In this document: positions 35,082 to 44,104 of the stretch, piece by piece
How the letters are laid out: each line of letters opens with the position of its first letter
How positions within the stretch are numbered: the first letter of the stretch is position 1
Origin: a bacterium
GTDB lineage: Bacteria > Caldisericota > Caldisericia > Cryosericales > Cryosericaceae
DNA length: 64,000 bases
Reading direction: 5' to 3'
Assembly: GCA_021373025.1 (NCBI GenBank)
Contig: JAJFTL010000037.1
Coordinates: forward strand, 1-64,000
The notes under the pieces: generated by a model
The model's database searches: none
Told to the model about the DNA's origin: nothing
The model's input: only the letters and a program-made list of their open reading frames with translations
Program-made: the position numbers and the translations under genes

Positions 35082-36052
35082 AACTCGTCTCCTTGCAGCG
35101 CTTGTTCAACAATAGTGGTCGCCCGAGCGAACACTTGCTCCGTACTTTGATTGGTAACATTGATCCATTCCACGTTTTGCTCTCTCCTGAACCATGTTTC
35201 CTGCCGTTTTGCATAGTTGCGCGTTCGCTTCTTCCAGAGCTCAATAGCCTCCGCGCGTGTCAGGCTCCCCTGCAGCCACCTGGCCAGTTCTTTGTAGCCA
35301 ATTCCCTGCATCGCGGTGTCCTCCGCGGTCAAACCCTCTGCAAGGAGGCGCCGAACCTCTTCTTCCATGCCTGCGTCAATCATAGCATCGACACGCGCAT
35401 CAAGCCGTCGGTACAGGTCTGTGCGCTCTGCCCGTAGACCAATGCGCACCACTCGCCACGGAACTGGATGGCGCCTGTGTTTCAGTGAGCTGGGGGGCAC
35501 GTCCGACTGACAAGCCATTTCGAGTACTCGCGTCAGGCGCCTGCAATCATGTGCAGCAATCGTGGCTTCTGCAAGCGGATCGATAGCTTTGACCCGCCAG
35601 CGCAATTCGTTTTCTGACAGCGCACGCAATTGGGTTCGAAGTTCCATGTCAGTTTTCTGCGGAAGAAATTCGTATCCATCCAGCACTGCCCGGACATACA
35701 AGCCACTTCCACCAACAATGATCGGAAGATGCCCCGAAGCCAGCGCACTGCGCACGGCCTCAAGTGCCAGCTCCTGATACGAAGCCACCGAAAAGTGGTC
35801 TCGAGGCGAAACAATATCGATGAGAGCATGTCGAATGCCTTGGCGTTCTTCAAGACGCAACTTTGCTGTCCCAATGTCCATACCCCGGTATACCTGCATG
35901 GAATCGGCGGAGATGATCCATCCGTCATAGCGCAGAGCCATCTTGAGGGAAAGCTCGCTTTTGCCCGTTCCGGTAGCACCAATGATGCCAATCACCAACG
36001 GCAGACTATCAGATTGTTGTTCCGTATAGTCCTTCCTTTGATCCATGATCAA
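35078..36052 (-). CDS. miaA: tRNA dimethylallyltransferase
   Basis: This 324-residue enzyme adds a dimethylallyl group to N6 of A37 in tRNAs reading UNN codons. The P-loop is IGATGTGKSEL, followed by ISADSMQVYRGMDIGTAK, VGGSGLYVRAVLDGY and the C-terminal RTRNYAKRQETWFRR. The start is TTG 36052, 6 bases after GAGGG; an ATG two codons later is also possible. It lies inside the end of miaB (44-base overlap), whose product modifies the same base further. Confidence 0.94.
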   Translation of the reverse strand: MIMDQRKDYTEQQSDSLPLVIGIIGATGTGKSELSLKMALRYDGWIISADSMQVYRGMDIGTAKLRLEERQGIRHALIDIVSPRDHFSVASYQELALEAVRSALASGHLPIIVGGSGLYVRAVLDGYEFLPQKTDMELRTQLRALSENELRWRVKAIDPLAEATIAAHDCRRLTRVLEMACQSDVPPSSLKHRRHPVPWRVVRIGLRAERTDLYRRLDARVDAMIDAGMEEEVRRLLAEGLTAEDTAMQGIGYKELARWLQGSLTRAEAIELWKKRTRNYAKRQETWFRREQNVEWINVTNQSTEQVFARATTIVEQALQGDEL

Positions 36053-37259
36053 TGAGCACCCTCATAAACCTGCCGACCTGTGGCTCCTGTCCCATCCATG
36101 AGAACCAGACGTTTCGGCCATCAATGGACCTTCCAAATGCCTTGTCACTCCCCTGCCGGCTCAGAACAAGCACTTCAACAACCTGGCCTGCCACTCGCTG
36201 GTTTCCCTCCCTGCTCAGATCCTGGATCACTCGAAGCAGCATTGCATGGCGCTCATCAATCACAGACTGCGGGACCTTGTCTCCCATTCTGGAGGATGGA
36301 GTGCCCTGTCTATCAGAGTATTTCGCCAGGAAAACTCCGTCAAACCGAAACTCTTGGACTGCATCGATCGTTCGCAGGAAATCATCATTCGTCTCACCGG
36401 GGAATCCAACAATAATATCCGTTGTCAGTGCCCATCCTGCAGCATCCCTTATAGGCCGAACGAGGTCTGCATACTGCGACAGTGTATAGTGCCGGTTCAT
36501 CCGTTCTAGGATACGATCGCTGCCCGACTGCAGGGGAAGGTGAAGGCGATGCTCGATATGCTGCAACTCCATGAGTCGCCTCACCTCGATCGGCTCAAAA
36601 TTGGCCGGATGAGAACTCAGAAACCAGAACCAGAAGGATCCCTCAATCGCATCCACCTGAGATAATATTCCGACCAAGCCCCCGAAACTGGACCGGTACT
36701 TGTTGATATTCTGCCCTAGGAAGAGGAGCTCGGAGAAACCACTCCGGACAGCTCCAAGCGCACTCCGCAGGACATCGGCCCCATCAATGGAGATTTCGCG
36801 GCCACGTGCTGCTGGAACAATGCAGTAGGTGCAATAGCTCTCACAGCCACGAATGAGCTCGATGTCAGCTGTCGGAAACAGTGACCGAGGCGGACTATCG
36901 TCCAGCTCTATGGGAGCCAGCGTCTCGACAACAGCTAGAATTGCATCCAGGCTCATTGTACCTTCTATGATCCTGAGGCCATGCCCAGCAATGCGCACCG
37001 CCCGCTCGCGGTCAACAGAGGCCACACACCCTATGAATACAATATTCCTGGCACCAATGGTCTTCGCAGCCTCACCCAGAAAGCTGAAGGCTTTCTCCTC
37101 AGACTTCTTCCGGACAGCGCAGCTGTCAATGATGACAAGTGACGCTTTATCGAGGTCTTCGACAGACTGATTGCCCCCTCGGACCAATGCATCGGCAATG
37201 GCAGCACTGTACAGCTCATTGAATTGGCAACCAAATGTCTTGATCAAGAACGAGACCAT
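36009..37259 (-). CDS. miaB: tRNA-2-methylthio-N6-dimethylallyladenosine synthase
   Basis: This 416-residue radical-SAM methylthiotransferase turns i6A37 into ms2i6A37. The N-terminal cluster-binding cysteines are in KTFGCQFNELYS, IDSCAVRKKSEEKA and VFIGCVAS, and the radical-SAM CxxxCxxC is in RGCESYCTYCIVPAARGREI. A TRAM domain closes the protein (about residues 355-416). It is about 20-30 residues shorter than typical MiaB. Its neighbour miaA supplies the substrate modification. RimO, the ribosomal-protein relative, is encoded separately at 60.9 kb. Confidence 0.93.
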   Translation of the reverse strand: MVSFLIKTFGCQFNELYSAAIADALVRGGNQSVEDLDKASLVIIDSCAVRKKSEEKAFSFLGEAAKTIGARNIVFIGCVASVDRERAVRIAGHGLRIIEGTMSLDAILAVVETLAPIELDDSPPRSLFPTADIELIRGCESYCTYCIVPAARGREISIDGADVLRSALGAVRSGFSELLFLGQNINKYRSSFGGLVGILSQVDAIEGSFWFWFLSSHPANFEPIEVRRLMELQHIEHRLHLPLQSGSDRILERMNRHYTLSQYADLVRPIRDAAGWALTTDIIVGFPGETNDDFLRTIDAVQEFRFDGVFLAKYSDRQGTPSSRMGDKVPQSVIDERHAMLLRVIQDLSREGNQRVAGQVVEVLVLSRQGSDKAFGRSIDGRNVWFSWMGQEPQVGRFMRVLIDHGSKEGLYGTTI

Positions 37260-37260
37260 G

Positions 37261-38040
37261 TCAGCTCTTCCGCTGTAAGGGCAGTATTGATGTGCTTTTC
37301 CCGGTCAGAGGATCAATATCCACCACGACGGCCATCAGGGTGGCTTCGCCCTCGGCGACATGTGGCGGGTAGGTCACCCCCGTCTGAATGCGCCGAAGGA
37401 CAGTTTCGGGATCAAGACCGATAATAGAGGACATGACCCCTGTCATGCCAACGTCGGTGATAAAGGCCGTACCCTTCTCAGTCACACGCGCATCCGCGGT
37501 AGGCACATGCGTGTGAGTCCCTACAATGACGCTCACGCGGCCATCGAAGAGATGCAGGAGTGCAGCCTTCTCTGCGGTGGCTTCGGCATGAATGTCGACG
37601 AATCGCATCACTACGTGTTCCATGTCGAAACCACCTATTACGTCCTCCAGATAGTCATATGGACTATCGACTGCGCTCATGCAATATTGACCGATGACAT
37701 TTACAATGCCGATTGGGCCGTCAGAACTGGGCCATACGAACCACCCATGACGGCGGAGGGCGAGGCTGGCATTCCCCGGGCAAAGCACATTCGGATGTTC
37801 GTCCATAAGGATCAGGATTTCGTGTTTCCCGAGTGTATGGTTCCCTCCTGTAAACACATGGATGCCTTCCACGCTCAGCTCCTCAAAGGCAGCACGAGTC
37901 ATGCCAGTTCCGTGTGTTGCATTCTCGGCATTGGCAACGATGAGGCTTGGCTGAAATTCCTCTCGCAACTCAGCCATCAGACGATGAACAACGGTACGGC
38001 CTGGACGACCAAAAATGTCTCCGATAAACAAGACTCTCAT
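37261..38040 (-). CDS. YmdB-like metallophosphoesterase
   Basis: The 259-residue protein belongs to the TIGR00282/YmdB family of calcineurin-like phosphoesterases. Members cleave 2',3'-cyclic nucleotides and, in Bacillus, affect multicellular behaviour and RNA levels. Metal-binding residues are visible in LFIGDIFGRPGR, VANAENATHGTG, TGGNHTLGKHE and VGTHTHVPTADARV. One base separates it from miaB. Confidence 0.9.
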   Translation of the reverse strand: MRVLFIGDIFGRPGRTVVHRLMAELREEFQPSLIVANAENATHGTGMTRAAFEELSVEGIHVFTGGNHTLGKHEILILMDEHPNVLCPGNASLALRRHGWFVWPSSDGPIGIVNVIGQYCMSAVDSPYDYLEDVIGGFDMEHVVMRFVDIHAEATAEKAALLHLFDGRVSVIVGTHTHVPTADARVTEKGTAFITDVGMTGVMSSIIGLDPETVLRRIQTGVTYPPHVAEGEATLMAVVVDIDPLTGKSTSILPLQRKS

Positions 38041-38139
38041 CGTATGCGCATTCCTGTAGCAGAGACAGCAAAAACGCTGGCCCGTTGGGACCAGCGCATG
38101 CGACGATGGTGAATCCGAAGCGGCAGCAATGGCGGTTTG

Positions 38140-38817
38140 TTACTTCTTCGAGGGTGCCTTGGCGGCGCTCTCTGGGGCAGCCGCAGAGGCGACACTACCT
38201 TCACCAGCAGGAACTGCGCCTCCAGTAGCAGCACCCTCTTCAGGAAGCGGCGGAGCTTCCTCGACGGCTGGGGCAACGACGGAGAAAACGGTCGCTGTCT
38301 CATTTGTCAGCACCTTGATCTTGTCACCCAACTTCAGGTCAGCGACGTGGATGGAATGTTTTAGTCCCAGCCCAGAGACATCAACCTCCACGTAATCCGG
38401 AATGTCCAGTGGCAGAGCTTCCACTTCCAGTTCATACAGCGAGTGTTCCAGCACGCCGCCTTCTTTGAGACCAATGGCAGTACCGACGGGCCGAATCGGA
38501 ATCCTGCTTCTCAGTGGCTCATCCAAAGAAATCGACAAGAAGTCAACGTGAATATACGTGTCCCTGATGGGATTCATTTGGAACTCATGTACGACAGTCG
38601 TTATCGCCTGGCCACCGTCAAATTGAAGCTCCAGAATGGCAGACTCGCCGGCGGTACGGCGAATGCGCTCAAATGCGCGGATAGGAACGGCAACAGACAT
38701 TGCAGTCATCCCACGCCCATAGACTACCCCAGGGATGAACCCCTGCCTGCGCAGGGCGCTCAGTTTTCCGTGCTTTCCGCTCTCTCGGGAAATGGCTTCT
38801 ATTGCTACTCTTTGCAT
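38140..38817 (-). CDS. rplY: 50S ribosomal protein L25, CTC form
   Basis: The 225-residue protein has the 5S-rRNA-binding L25 domain (about residues 1-92, with RRQGFIPGVVYGRG) and the TL5/CTC second domain (about 95-185, with LDIPDYVEVDVSGLGLKHS). A low-complexity tail rich in Ala, Pro and Glu extends from about 190 to the end. The long form is common outside Enterobacteria. It has its own promoter. Confidence 0.94.
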   Translation of the reverse strand: MQRVAIEAISRESGKHGKLSALRRQGFIPGVVYGRGMTAMSVAVPIRAFERIRRTAGESAILELQFDGGQAITTVVHEFQMNPIRDTYIHVDFLSISLDEPLRSRIPIRPVGTAIGLKEGGVLEHSLYELEVEALPLDIPDYVEVDVSGLGLKHSIHVADLKLGDKIKVLTNETATVFSVVAPAVEEAPPLPEEGAATGGAVPAGEGSVASAAAPESAAKAPSKK

Positions 38818-38855
38818 ATTAACTCCTCATTCGACTGATATCGGCGTATCTACAT

Positions 38856-38883
38856 AGTATATGTGAGACTGGCTCTGAATCAA
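38856..38883 (-). promoter_or_regulatory. Promoter of rplY (L25)
   Basis: On the minus strand TTGATT (38883-38878), a 16-base spacer and TATACT (38861-38856) lie about 40 bases before the L25 start, in the gap after prs. Confidence 0.65.
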
Positions 38884-38901
38884 GCCTGCACTTTCAGATA
38901 C

Positions 38902-39849
38902 TCAGAGCTGGAAGAGCGCAGACACCGATGAATGATTGTGGATACTGTAAATAGCCTTTGCAATAAGCTCTGAAACAGACAGCACCGTAAACATCGAAGG
39001 ATACTGGCGATCCGGAACAAACATCGTGTCGGTCACAATGACCTCGCTGAAGTTTGACCGAGCAAACAGCCCAAGCGAGTCCCCGGCAAACACGGCATGC
39101 GTTGCACAGGCAATAACACTCTTAGCTCCCTCCGCAAGCGCTCGATTGCACGCGTTCAGCATCGTATTGCCCGTATGGATGGCATCATCAGTAATAATGA
39201 CGTTTTTGCCCCGTACGTCACCTATCAGGGATTGGATCTCTACGGCCTCTGGCGACAGACGCTTCTTGACGAATAGTGCCTGAGAGGCATGAATTGTCTG
39301 GGCGAATGTGCTGGCCCGTGCTACACCTCCGACATCAGGAGACAGTACAACAAGGTCGTCAAGTTCCTTTCGCTTGATATACTGAGCAAATTGAACCATG
39401 GCTGTCAGGTTGTCAGTCGGAATGTCAAAAAAGCCCTGGATCTGAGCTGCGTGCAAGTCGATCGCAACAACGCGGTCTGCGCCTGCCACGGTGACCAGGT
39501 TGGCAACGAGTTTGGCACTGATCGGCTCACGCGAGCGGGCTTTACGGTCTTGGCGTGCATACCCAAAAAAGGGAATGATCGCCGTAATACTTGCAGCAGA
39601 AGCACGTTTCAAAGCGTCAAGCAGGATGAGCAACTCAAGCAGATTCTCGGCAGGAGCATTGGTGGGCTGAATGACATAGACGTTCACTCCCCGCACATTT
39701 TCGCTGACACGCAGTTTGATCTCTCCGTCCGGGAACCGACCAATCTCACATTGGCCAAGCGGAATTCCCAAGTACGAAGCCACCTTCTCAGCCAAAGGTC
39801 TGTTTGCGTTACCGGAAAATATCTTGATCGGGTTATATTCACTGTCCAC
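38902..39849 (-). CDS. prs: Ribose-phosphate pyrophosphokinase
   Basis: This 315-residue enzyme makes PRPP from ribose-5-phosphate and ATP. Landmarks are IKIFSGNANRPLAEKVASYL, FGYARQDRKARSREPISAKL, VVAIDLHAAQIQGFFDIP and the PRPP loop VIITDDAIHTGNTM (usually DDMIDTGGT). In this protein the loop carries Ala-Ile-His-Thr. I choose GTG 39849, seven bases after GGAGG, giving the usual length; the glmU stop lies just inside it. PRPP serves Upp and Apt, also encoded in this window. Confidence 0.95.
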   Translation of the reverse strand: MDSEYNPIKIFSGNANRPLAEKVASYLGIPLGQCEIGRFPDGEIKLRVSENVRGVNVYVIQPTNAPAENLLELLILLDALKRASAASITAIIPFFGYARQDRKARSREPISAKLVANLVTVAGADRVVAIDLHAAQIQGFFDIPTDNLTAMVQFAQYIKRKELDDLVVLSPDVGGVARASTFAQTIHASQALFVKKRLSPEAVEIQSLIGDVRGKNVIITDDAIHTGNTMLNACNRALAEGAKSVIACATHAVFAGDSLGLFARSNFSEVIVTDTMFVPDRQYPSMFTVLSVSELIAKAIYSIHNHSSVSALFQL

Positions 39850-41215
39850 TCTTTTTCCTCCTGACCCATCCTTCTTTGTCAACCTGCACCGCACGTGCTA
39901 TCGCCAACGCTTTTGGGGGCACGTCGTGCGTGATTGTGGACCCCGTTGCCGTATATGCCCCCTCGTGAATCGTCACGGGGGCAACAAGATTGTTGTTGGC
40001 CCCAATGAAGACATCTTTTTCAATGACAGTCCGGTGCTTTTCATGTGAAAACCCATCATAGTTGCACGTGATTGTACCTGCTCCGATATTGACGTTTTCA
40101 CCAATGGATGCATCACCGATGTACGATAGATGCGGAATCTTGCTTCCCGCCCCCAATAATGACGCCTTGACTTCGCAGAAGGCTCCGATTTTTGAGTGGT
40201 CGCCTGCCACCGTGCCCGGCCGAAGATACGAGAAAGGACCCACGACAGAATTGCTGTTGATGACAGCGCCCTCAACGTGTGAGGCCAGAATTGTGGCGCC
40301 ATCGCCGACATTCGCATTCACAAGGGTTGTGTGTGGACCGATAATACATGAGCTACCTACTACCGTACCTCCCCTCAGGCACGAACCCTGCCTGATCTCG
40401 GTATCGCGTCCCACGACAACATCCCAATCAATGCGGACTGTTGCGGGCATGTCAACCGTCACGCCATCCCGGTACAGGCTGTCCAGCTTCCGCTGTTGAA
40501 GAATAGCCGCAGCTGATGCAAGCTCTCCACGCTCATTTATGCCAGCCATTTCCCAGCGGCCATGAGCAGTATGACAGTAGACAGTCTTTCCATCTTGGGC
40601 TGCCATGGCCAGGCAGTCGGTAATGTAGTACTCTCGCTGAGTGTTTTCTGGCTCCATGCGCGCTACCCAGCCACGGAGATCGGTCGCGCGAAACAGGTAA
40701 ATGCCGGTGTTAATCTCATGGACTTCGAGCTCCTCAGGTCGTGCATCACGTGCCTCCACAATGCGGGAAAGCGTGCCATCGGGATTTCGAAGAACACGTC
40801 CCAGTTGACCCGGGCTAGTCAACGAAGCGGCGAGGACAGCAGCATCTGCTCCTCTTGTGAGACTTTCTTCCAGAAACTCGCGATAATCATCCGCGGATGG
40901 AAGTGGGTCGTCGCCATTGCAGACCAGAACATACTCCGCTGAAACTGCTTCCATGCCACATCTCACGGCATGGCCACTACCATGCTGCTCTGGCTGGACC
41001 ACATAGCGTACCTGGTCCCCGAATTCGCTCCGAAATGCTTCGTTTTCGGCTGGCGTAACGACAATCGGACGCCCGTCGATACTCTTCAGCGCTTCGACGA
41101 CATACCAAAGAATGGGGTGCCCAAGAATGTCGTGAAGCACCTTTGGCGTCGCACTCTTCATGCGCGTGCCAAGCCCTCCCGCCAGAATCAGTATGTCAAC
41201 CGAAGCAAGAGACAT
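39839..41215 (-). CDS. glmU: Bifunctional GlmU (GlcN-1-P acetyltransferase / GlcNAc-1-P uridyltransferase)
   Basis: The 458-residue enzyme has an N-terminal uridyltransferase domain (LILAGGLGTRMKSATPKVLH, residues about 8-230). A left-handed beta-helix acetyltransferase domain follows, with hexapeptide repeats and YIGDASIGENVNIGAGTITC, ending near residue 455. It makes UDP-GlcNAc, the precursor for MurA, TagO and WecB encoded in the same window. The glmU-prs pairing is common. It overlaps prs by 11 bases. Confidence 0.95.
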   Translation of the reverse strand: MSLASVDILILAGGLGTRMKSATPKVLHDILGHPILWYVVEALKSIDGRPIVVTPAENEAFRSEFGDQVRYVVQPEQHGSGHAVRCGMEAVSAEYVLVCNGDDPLPSADDYREFLEESLTRGADAAVLAASLTSPGQLGRVLRNPDGTLSRIVEARDARPEELEVHEINTGIYLFRATDLRGWVARMEPENTQREYYITDCLAMAAQDGKTVYCHTAHGRWEMAGINERGELASAAAILQQRKLDSLYRDGVTVDMPATVRIDWDVVVGRDTEIRQGSCLRGGTVVGSSCIIGPHTTLVNANVGDGATILASHVEGAVINSNSVVGPFSYLRPGTVAGDHSKIGAFCEVKASLLGAGSKIPHLSYIGDASIGENVNIGAGTITCNYDGFSHEKHRTVIEKDVFIGANNNLVAPVTIHEGAYTATGSTITHDVPPKALAIARAVQVDKEGWVRRKKSGQ

Positions 41216-41222
41216 CGGATCC

Positions 41223-42413
41223 CTAGCTCTTTAAGATGCCTAACTCAACAGCCGCTTCGTGGAACATATCGGCGGCAAAGTCAAGTTGTTCTTTGGTATG
41301 CGAAGCGCACAGCATGCAGCGAATGCGTGCCAGACCTTGTGGCACCGTCGGAAAACCGAGCGACTGTGCAAAAACGCCTCTCTCGAACAGCTTCGCAGAG
41401 AGATTTTTGGCAAGCTTGCTGTCTCCGATGATAATGGGCGTGATAGGAGTCTCGCTTCTCCAGGTGTCAAAGCCAAAAGCTTTCATCTTCGCTTTGAAGT
41501 AAGCTGCATTCTCCCACAATTTGTGTACCAGATCGTCGCTTTCCATCAGAATATCAACAACCTTCACAATGGCCCCTGCGTCGGCCGGTGTCATGCTGGA
41601 ACTGAACAGAATTGGCCGCGACTTGTTCTTGAGAAACTCCACAAGTGTGCGCGAGCCCGCTGCATATCCTCCTACGACGCCAAAGGCTTTTGACAGGGTC
41701 CCGACTTCCACATCGACCTCTCCTTCCAGATGGAAGTAGTTAACGATGCCACGTCCATGGTCTCCCAGGACTCCCTCGCCGTGCGCATCGTCAACCATTG
41801 TGATCGCTCCATGCTGCTTGGCAACCGCGACCATGTCTGCAAGTGGCGCAATATCCCCGTCCATACTGAACACGCCATCGGTGACGACCATTTTTGTGCC
41901 CGTCTCACTGTCATGCTCCTTCATTTTCTCTTCGAGGCTGGCAACATCACAATGCTTGAAGGGAACAATTCTGGCTTTGCTCAGGCGGCAGCCGTCAATG
42001 ATGCTCGCGTGATTCAATTCGTCGCTGAAAATGATGTCTCCCTCATGAACAAGCGCTGGAATCGTGCCCGAGTTTGCCGTCAGTCCTGCCTGGTACATCA
42101 GGACCGCCTCTACGTCTTTGAATTTGGCCAGTTTCTTCTCTGCCTCGACAATCAGCTGGGTATTCCCAATAATCGTTTTGACGGCGCCAGCACCGACACC
42201 ATATTCGTCGATAGCCTTCTTTGCAGCCTCTTTGACATCCTTCCGACCAATAATGCCCAGGTAGTTGTTGGCAGCAAGATTCACCACATATTTGCCATCG
42301 ATCGTACATGCCGGCCCCTGCTCAGACTCAAGCGTCCGTATGCGTACGCTAAGTCCGTCTTTTTCGAGCCGATCGAGTTCAGTTTGCATCATCTCCTGAA
42401 ATCGCTGATTCAT
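41223..42413 (-). CDS. kbl: Glycine C-acetyltransferase (2-amino-3-ketobutyrate CoA ligase)
   Basis: The 396-residue PLP enzyme of the alpha-oxoamine synthase family cleaves 2-amino-3-ketobutyrate with CoA to glycine and acetyl-CoA. Motifs are NLAANNYLGIIGRKDVKEAA, MVDDAHGEGVLGDHGRG and the PLP-lysine stretch VGTLSKAFGVVGGYAAGSR. It is paired with tdh (3 bases apart), so the two form the threonine-to-glycine route. Close relatives include KBL-like AKB ligases and BioF, but the tdh neighbour decides the call. Confidence 0.94.
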   Translation of the reverse strand: MNQRFQEMMQTELDRLEKDGLSVRIRTLESEQGPACTIDGKYVVNLAANNYLGIIGRKDVKEAAKKAIDEYGVGAGAVKTIIGNTQLIVEAEKKLAKFKDVEAVLMYQAGLTANSGTIPALVHEGDIIFSDELNHASIIDGCRLSKARIVPFKHCDVASLEEKMKEHDSETGTKMVVTDGVFSMDGDIAPLADMVAVAKQHGAITMVDDAHGEGVLGDHGRGIVNYFHLEGEVDVEVGTLSKAFGVVGGYAAGSRTLVEFLKNKSRPILFSSSMTPADAGAIVKVVDILMESDDLVHKLWENAAYFKAKMKAFGFDTWRSETPITPIIIGDSKLAKNLSAKLFERGVFAQSLGFPTVPQGLARIRCMLCASHTKEQLDFAADMFHEAAVELGILKS

Positions 42414-42416
42414 TCC

Positions 42417-43466
42417 CTACCTCCCCGCAATCTGAAGGACAACCTTGCCCGAGGTCCCGGCAACCATAGCGTCCATACCCGTCTGCCAGTCTTCGAACTT
42501 CAACTGATGCGTGATGGCAGGAGTGGGGTCGACGAGTCGTGACGCAAGCAGCCTGGATACTGTCTCCCATGTGGGAAAGATCTTTCTCCCAGTCACCCCA
42601 TAGACACGAATTTCTTTGAAGATGACCTCATTGGTTAGATCCAGTGTGACCGGTTGATCCGGAAGACCAAGCAGCGACATGCGGCCCCCTGGCGTCAGCG
42701 CTGCCAAACCTTGATGTATAGCCTTTTCGCTACCGGACATTTCAAGAACAACATCCACCCCGACACCATGCGTCTGTTCTCTCACCACAGCCTCCACGTC
42801 ATCGCGCAGGGGACTGAGAACAGTGTCAGCGCCCATACGCTTGGCAATGTCCAGGCGATACTGGGATAAATCGCTGACGAACAATTGCGTAGCTCCGAAC
42901 GCCTTTGCGATGCCCACAGCCAGCATCCCGATCGGGCCAGCTCCGGTGATCAGAACTGTCTTCCCTGCGACAGACTCCGCATTCACCGTGTCCAGTGCAT
43001 TTCCCATCGGTTCCTGAATGGAAGCCCACGCCGCTGGTATGAGCGGATCATTCTTCCAGAGAACGCGCTCTGGAACTGCAATATACTCTGCAAAGGCACC
43101 AGCCCGGTCTACACCGAGTATCTGAAGGTTCTGACAGACCTCGCTGTGCCCGGTAAGGCACTGATAGCAGTGTCCACAGTAGATGTGCGTCTCCGAACTG
43201 ACAAAGTCCCCTTCTTTGAATCCCCGCACCGACCTGCCTGTCTCGACAACATGCCCTGAAAATTCATGCCCCATGATGTGCGGAGTCTTGATTCGGTTCT
43301 GCGCCCACTCATTCCACAAGTAAATGTGGACGTCCGTCCCGCAAATGGAAGCATAGTCGATCTTGACCAGTACCTCATCATCCGCAATAGCAGGAATGTC
43401 AACCCGGACAAGAGAAGCTCCTCGTTCCGGACGTTCCTTGACGATCGCAAGCATGGTTCCTGTCAT
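42417..43466 (-). CDS. tdh: L-threonine 3-dehydrogenase
   Basis: This 349-residue zinc-dependent medium-chain dehydrogenase oxidises threonine to 2-amino-3-ketobutyrate with NAD+. The catalytic zinc site is in SICGTDVHIYLWNEWAQ and MGHEFSGHVVETG. The structural zinc cysteines are in THIYCGHCYQCLTGHSEVC, and the NAD-binding loop is ITGAGPIGMLAVGIAKA. Kbl downstream uses its product. It overlaps thyX by 4 bases. Confidence 0.94.
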   Translation of the reverse strand: MTGTMLAIVKERPERGASLVRVDIPAIADDEVLVKIDYASICGTDVHIYLWNEWAQNRIKTPHIMGHEFSGHVVETGRSVRGFKEGDFVSSETHIYCGHCYQCLTGHSEVCQNLQILGVDRAGAFAEYIAVPERVLWKNDPLIPAAWASIQEPMGNALDTVNAESVAGKTVLITGAGPIGMLAVGIAKAFGATQLFVSDLSQYRLDIAKRMGADTVLSPLRDDVEAVVREQTHGVGVDVVLEMSGSEKAIHQGLAALTPGGRMSLLGLPDQPVTLDLTNEVIFKEIRVYGVTGRKIFPTWETVSRLLASRLVDPTPAITHQLKFEDWQTGMDAMVAGTSGKVVLQIAGR

Positions 43467-44104
43467 TCCAAACCCCCTTTCTTCCCCTTGCTATTAAGAG
43501 GACACACAAAAGAATGCTCCGGGCACTCCAACCCCTGCAGGCAGACAGGGCCCGCATTTTCAAACAGGAGCGGTGCCACGGCCTTGGCCTTTGCCAGCAT
43601 CACCCACGCCAACGCGCGGATTTCAAACTGCGCCCTCAGACAGCAGCGCAACTCAAAGAAATGCCGCAGTTCCCTGGCATTCATGGTCACTACAAGGCGA
43701 GAAGTCACGCCCTGTGGAAGAACGTAGCGAGCGTCTTCTTCGTGAACGCCCTCTGCCAGCAGGCGCTGGTACTCGGCATAGGCAACTTCATAGAACGGTC
43801 CAAAGTCCTGTCCTGGCGGCGAGAAAAATGTCGTGGACATGGCCTTTGTGAACCGGAGACTCTGCTGTGAAAATGAAGCAAGGCGATGCCGAACCAGTTG
43901 GTGGGAAGCTACCCGTGACAGCCCCTCGACGAGAAACGTGAAGCTCGCATGCTCGAGGACAGACAGGTGTCCGTTGGCCATGACCTTGTGCAGGATTCGT
44001 GTGCTCCGGTCGGCTTTGAAAGGCTCGGTGCTGTAACAGATATGGGCTGCATAGGCGCACAGCATGTCTGGGTCGGGCGTATGGGCCAGCAGTTCGACTT
44101 TCAT
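43463..44104 (-). CDS. thyX: FAD-dependent thymidylate synthase
   Basis: The 213-residue flavoenzyme makes dTMP from dUMP using methylene-THF as carbon donor. The ThyX signature RHRxxSxxxxSxR reads RHRLASFSQQSLRF, and the C-terminal block has RELRHFFELRCCLRAQFEIR. No classical ThyA is seen here. It overlaps mtnP upstream and tdh downstream by 4 bases each, so it belongs to the mtnP operon. Confidence 0.95.
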   Translation of the reverse strand: MKVELLAHTPDPDMLCAYAAHICYSTEPFKADRSTRILHKVMANGHLSVLEHASFTFLVEGLSRVASHQLVRHRLASFSQQSLRFTKAMSTTFFSPPGQDFGPFYEVAYAEYQRLLAEGVHEEDARYVLPQGVTSRLVVTMNARELRHFFELRCCLRAQFEIRALAWVMLAKAKAVAPLLFENAGPVCLQGLECPEHSFVCPLNSKGKKGGLE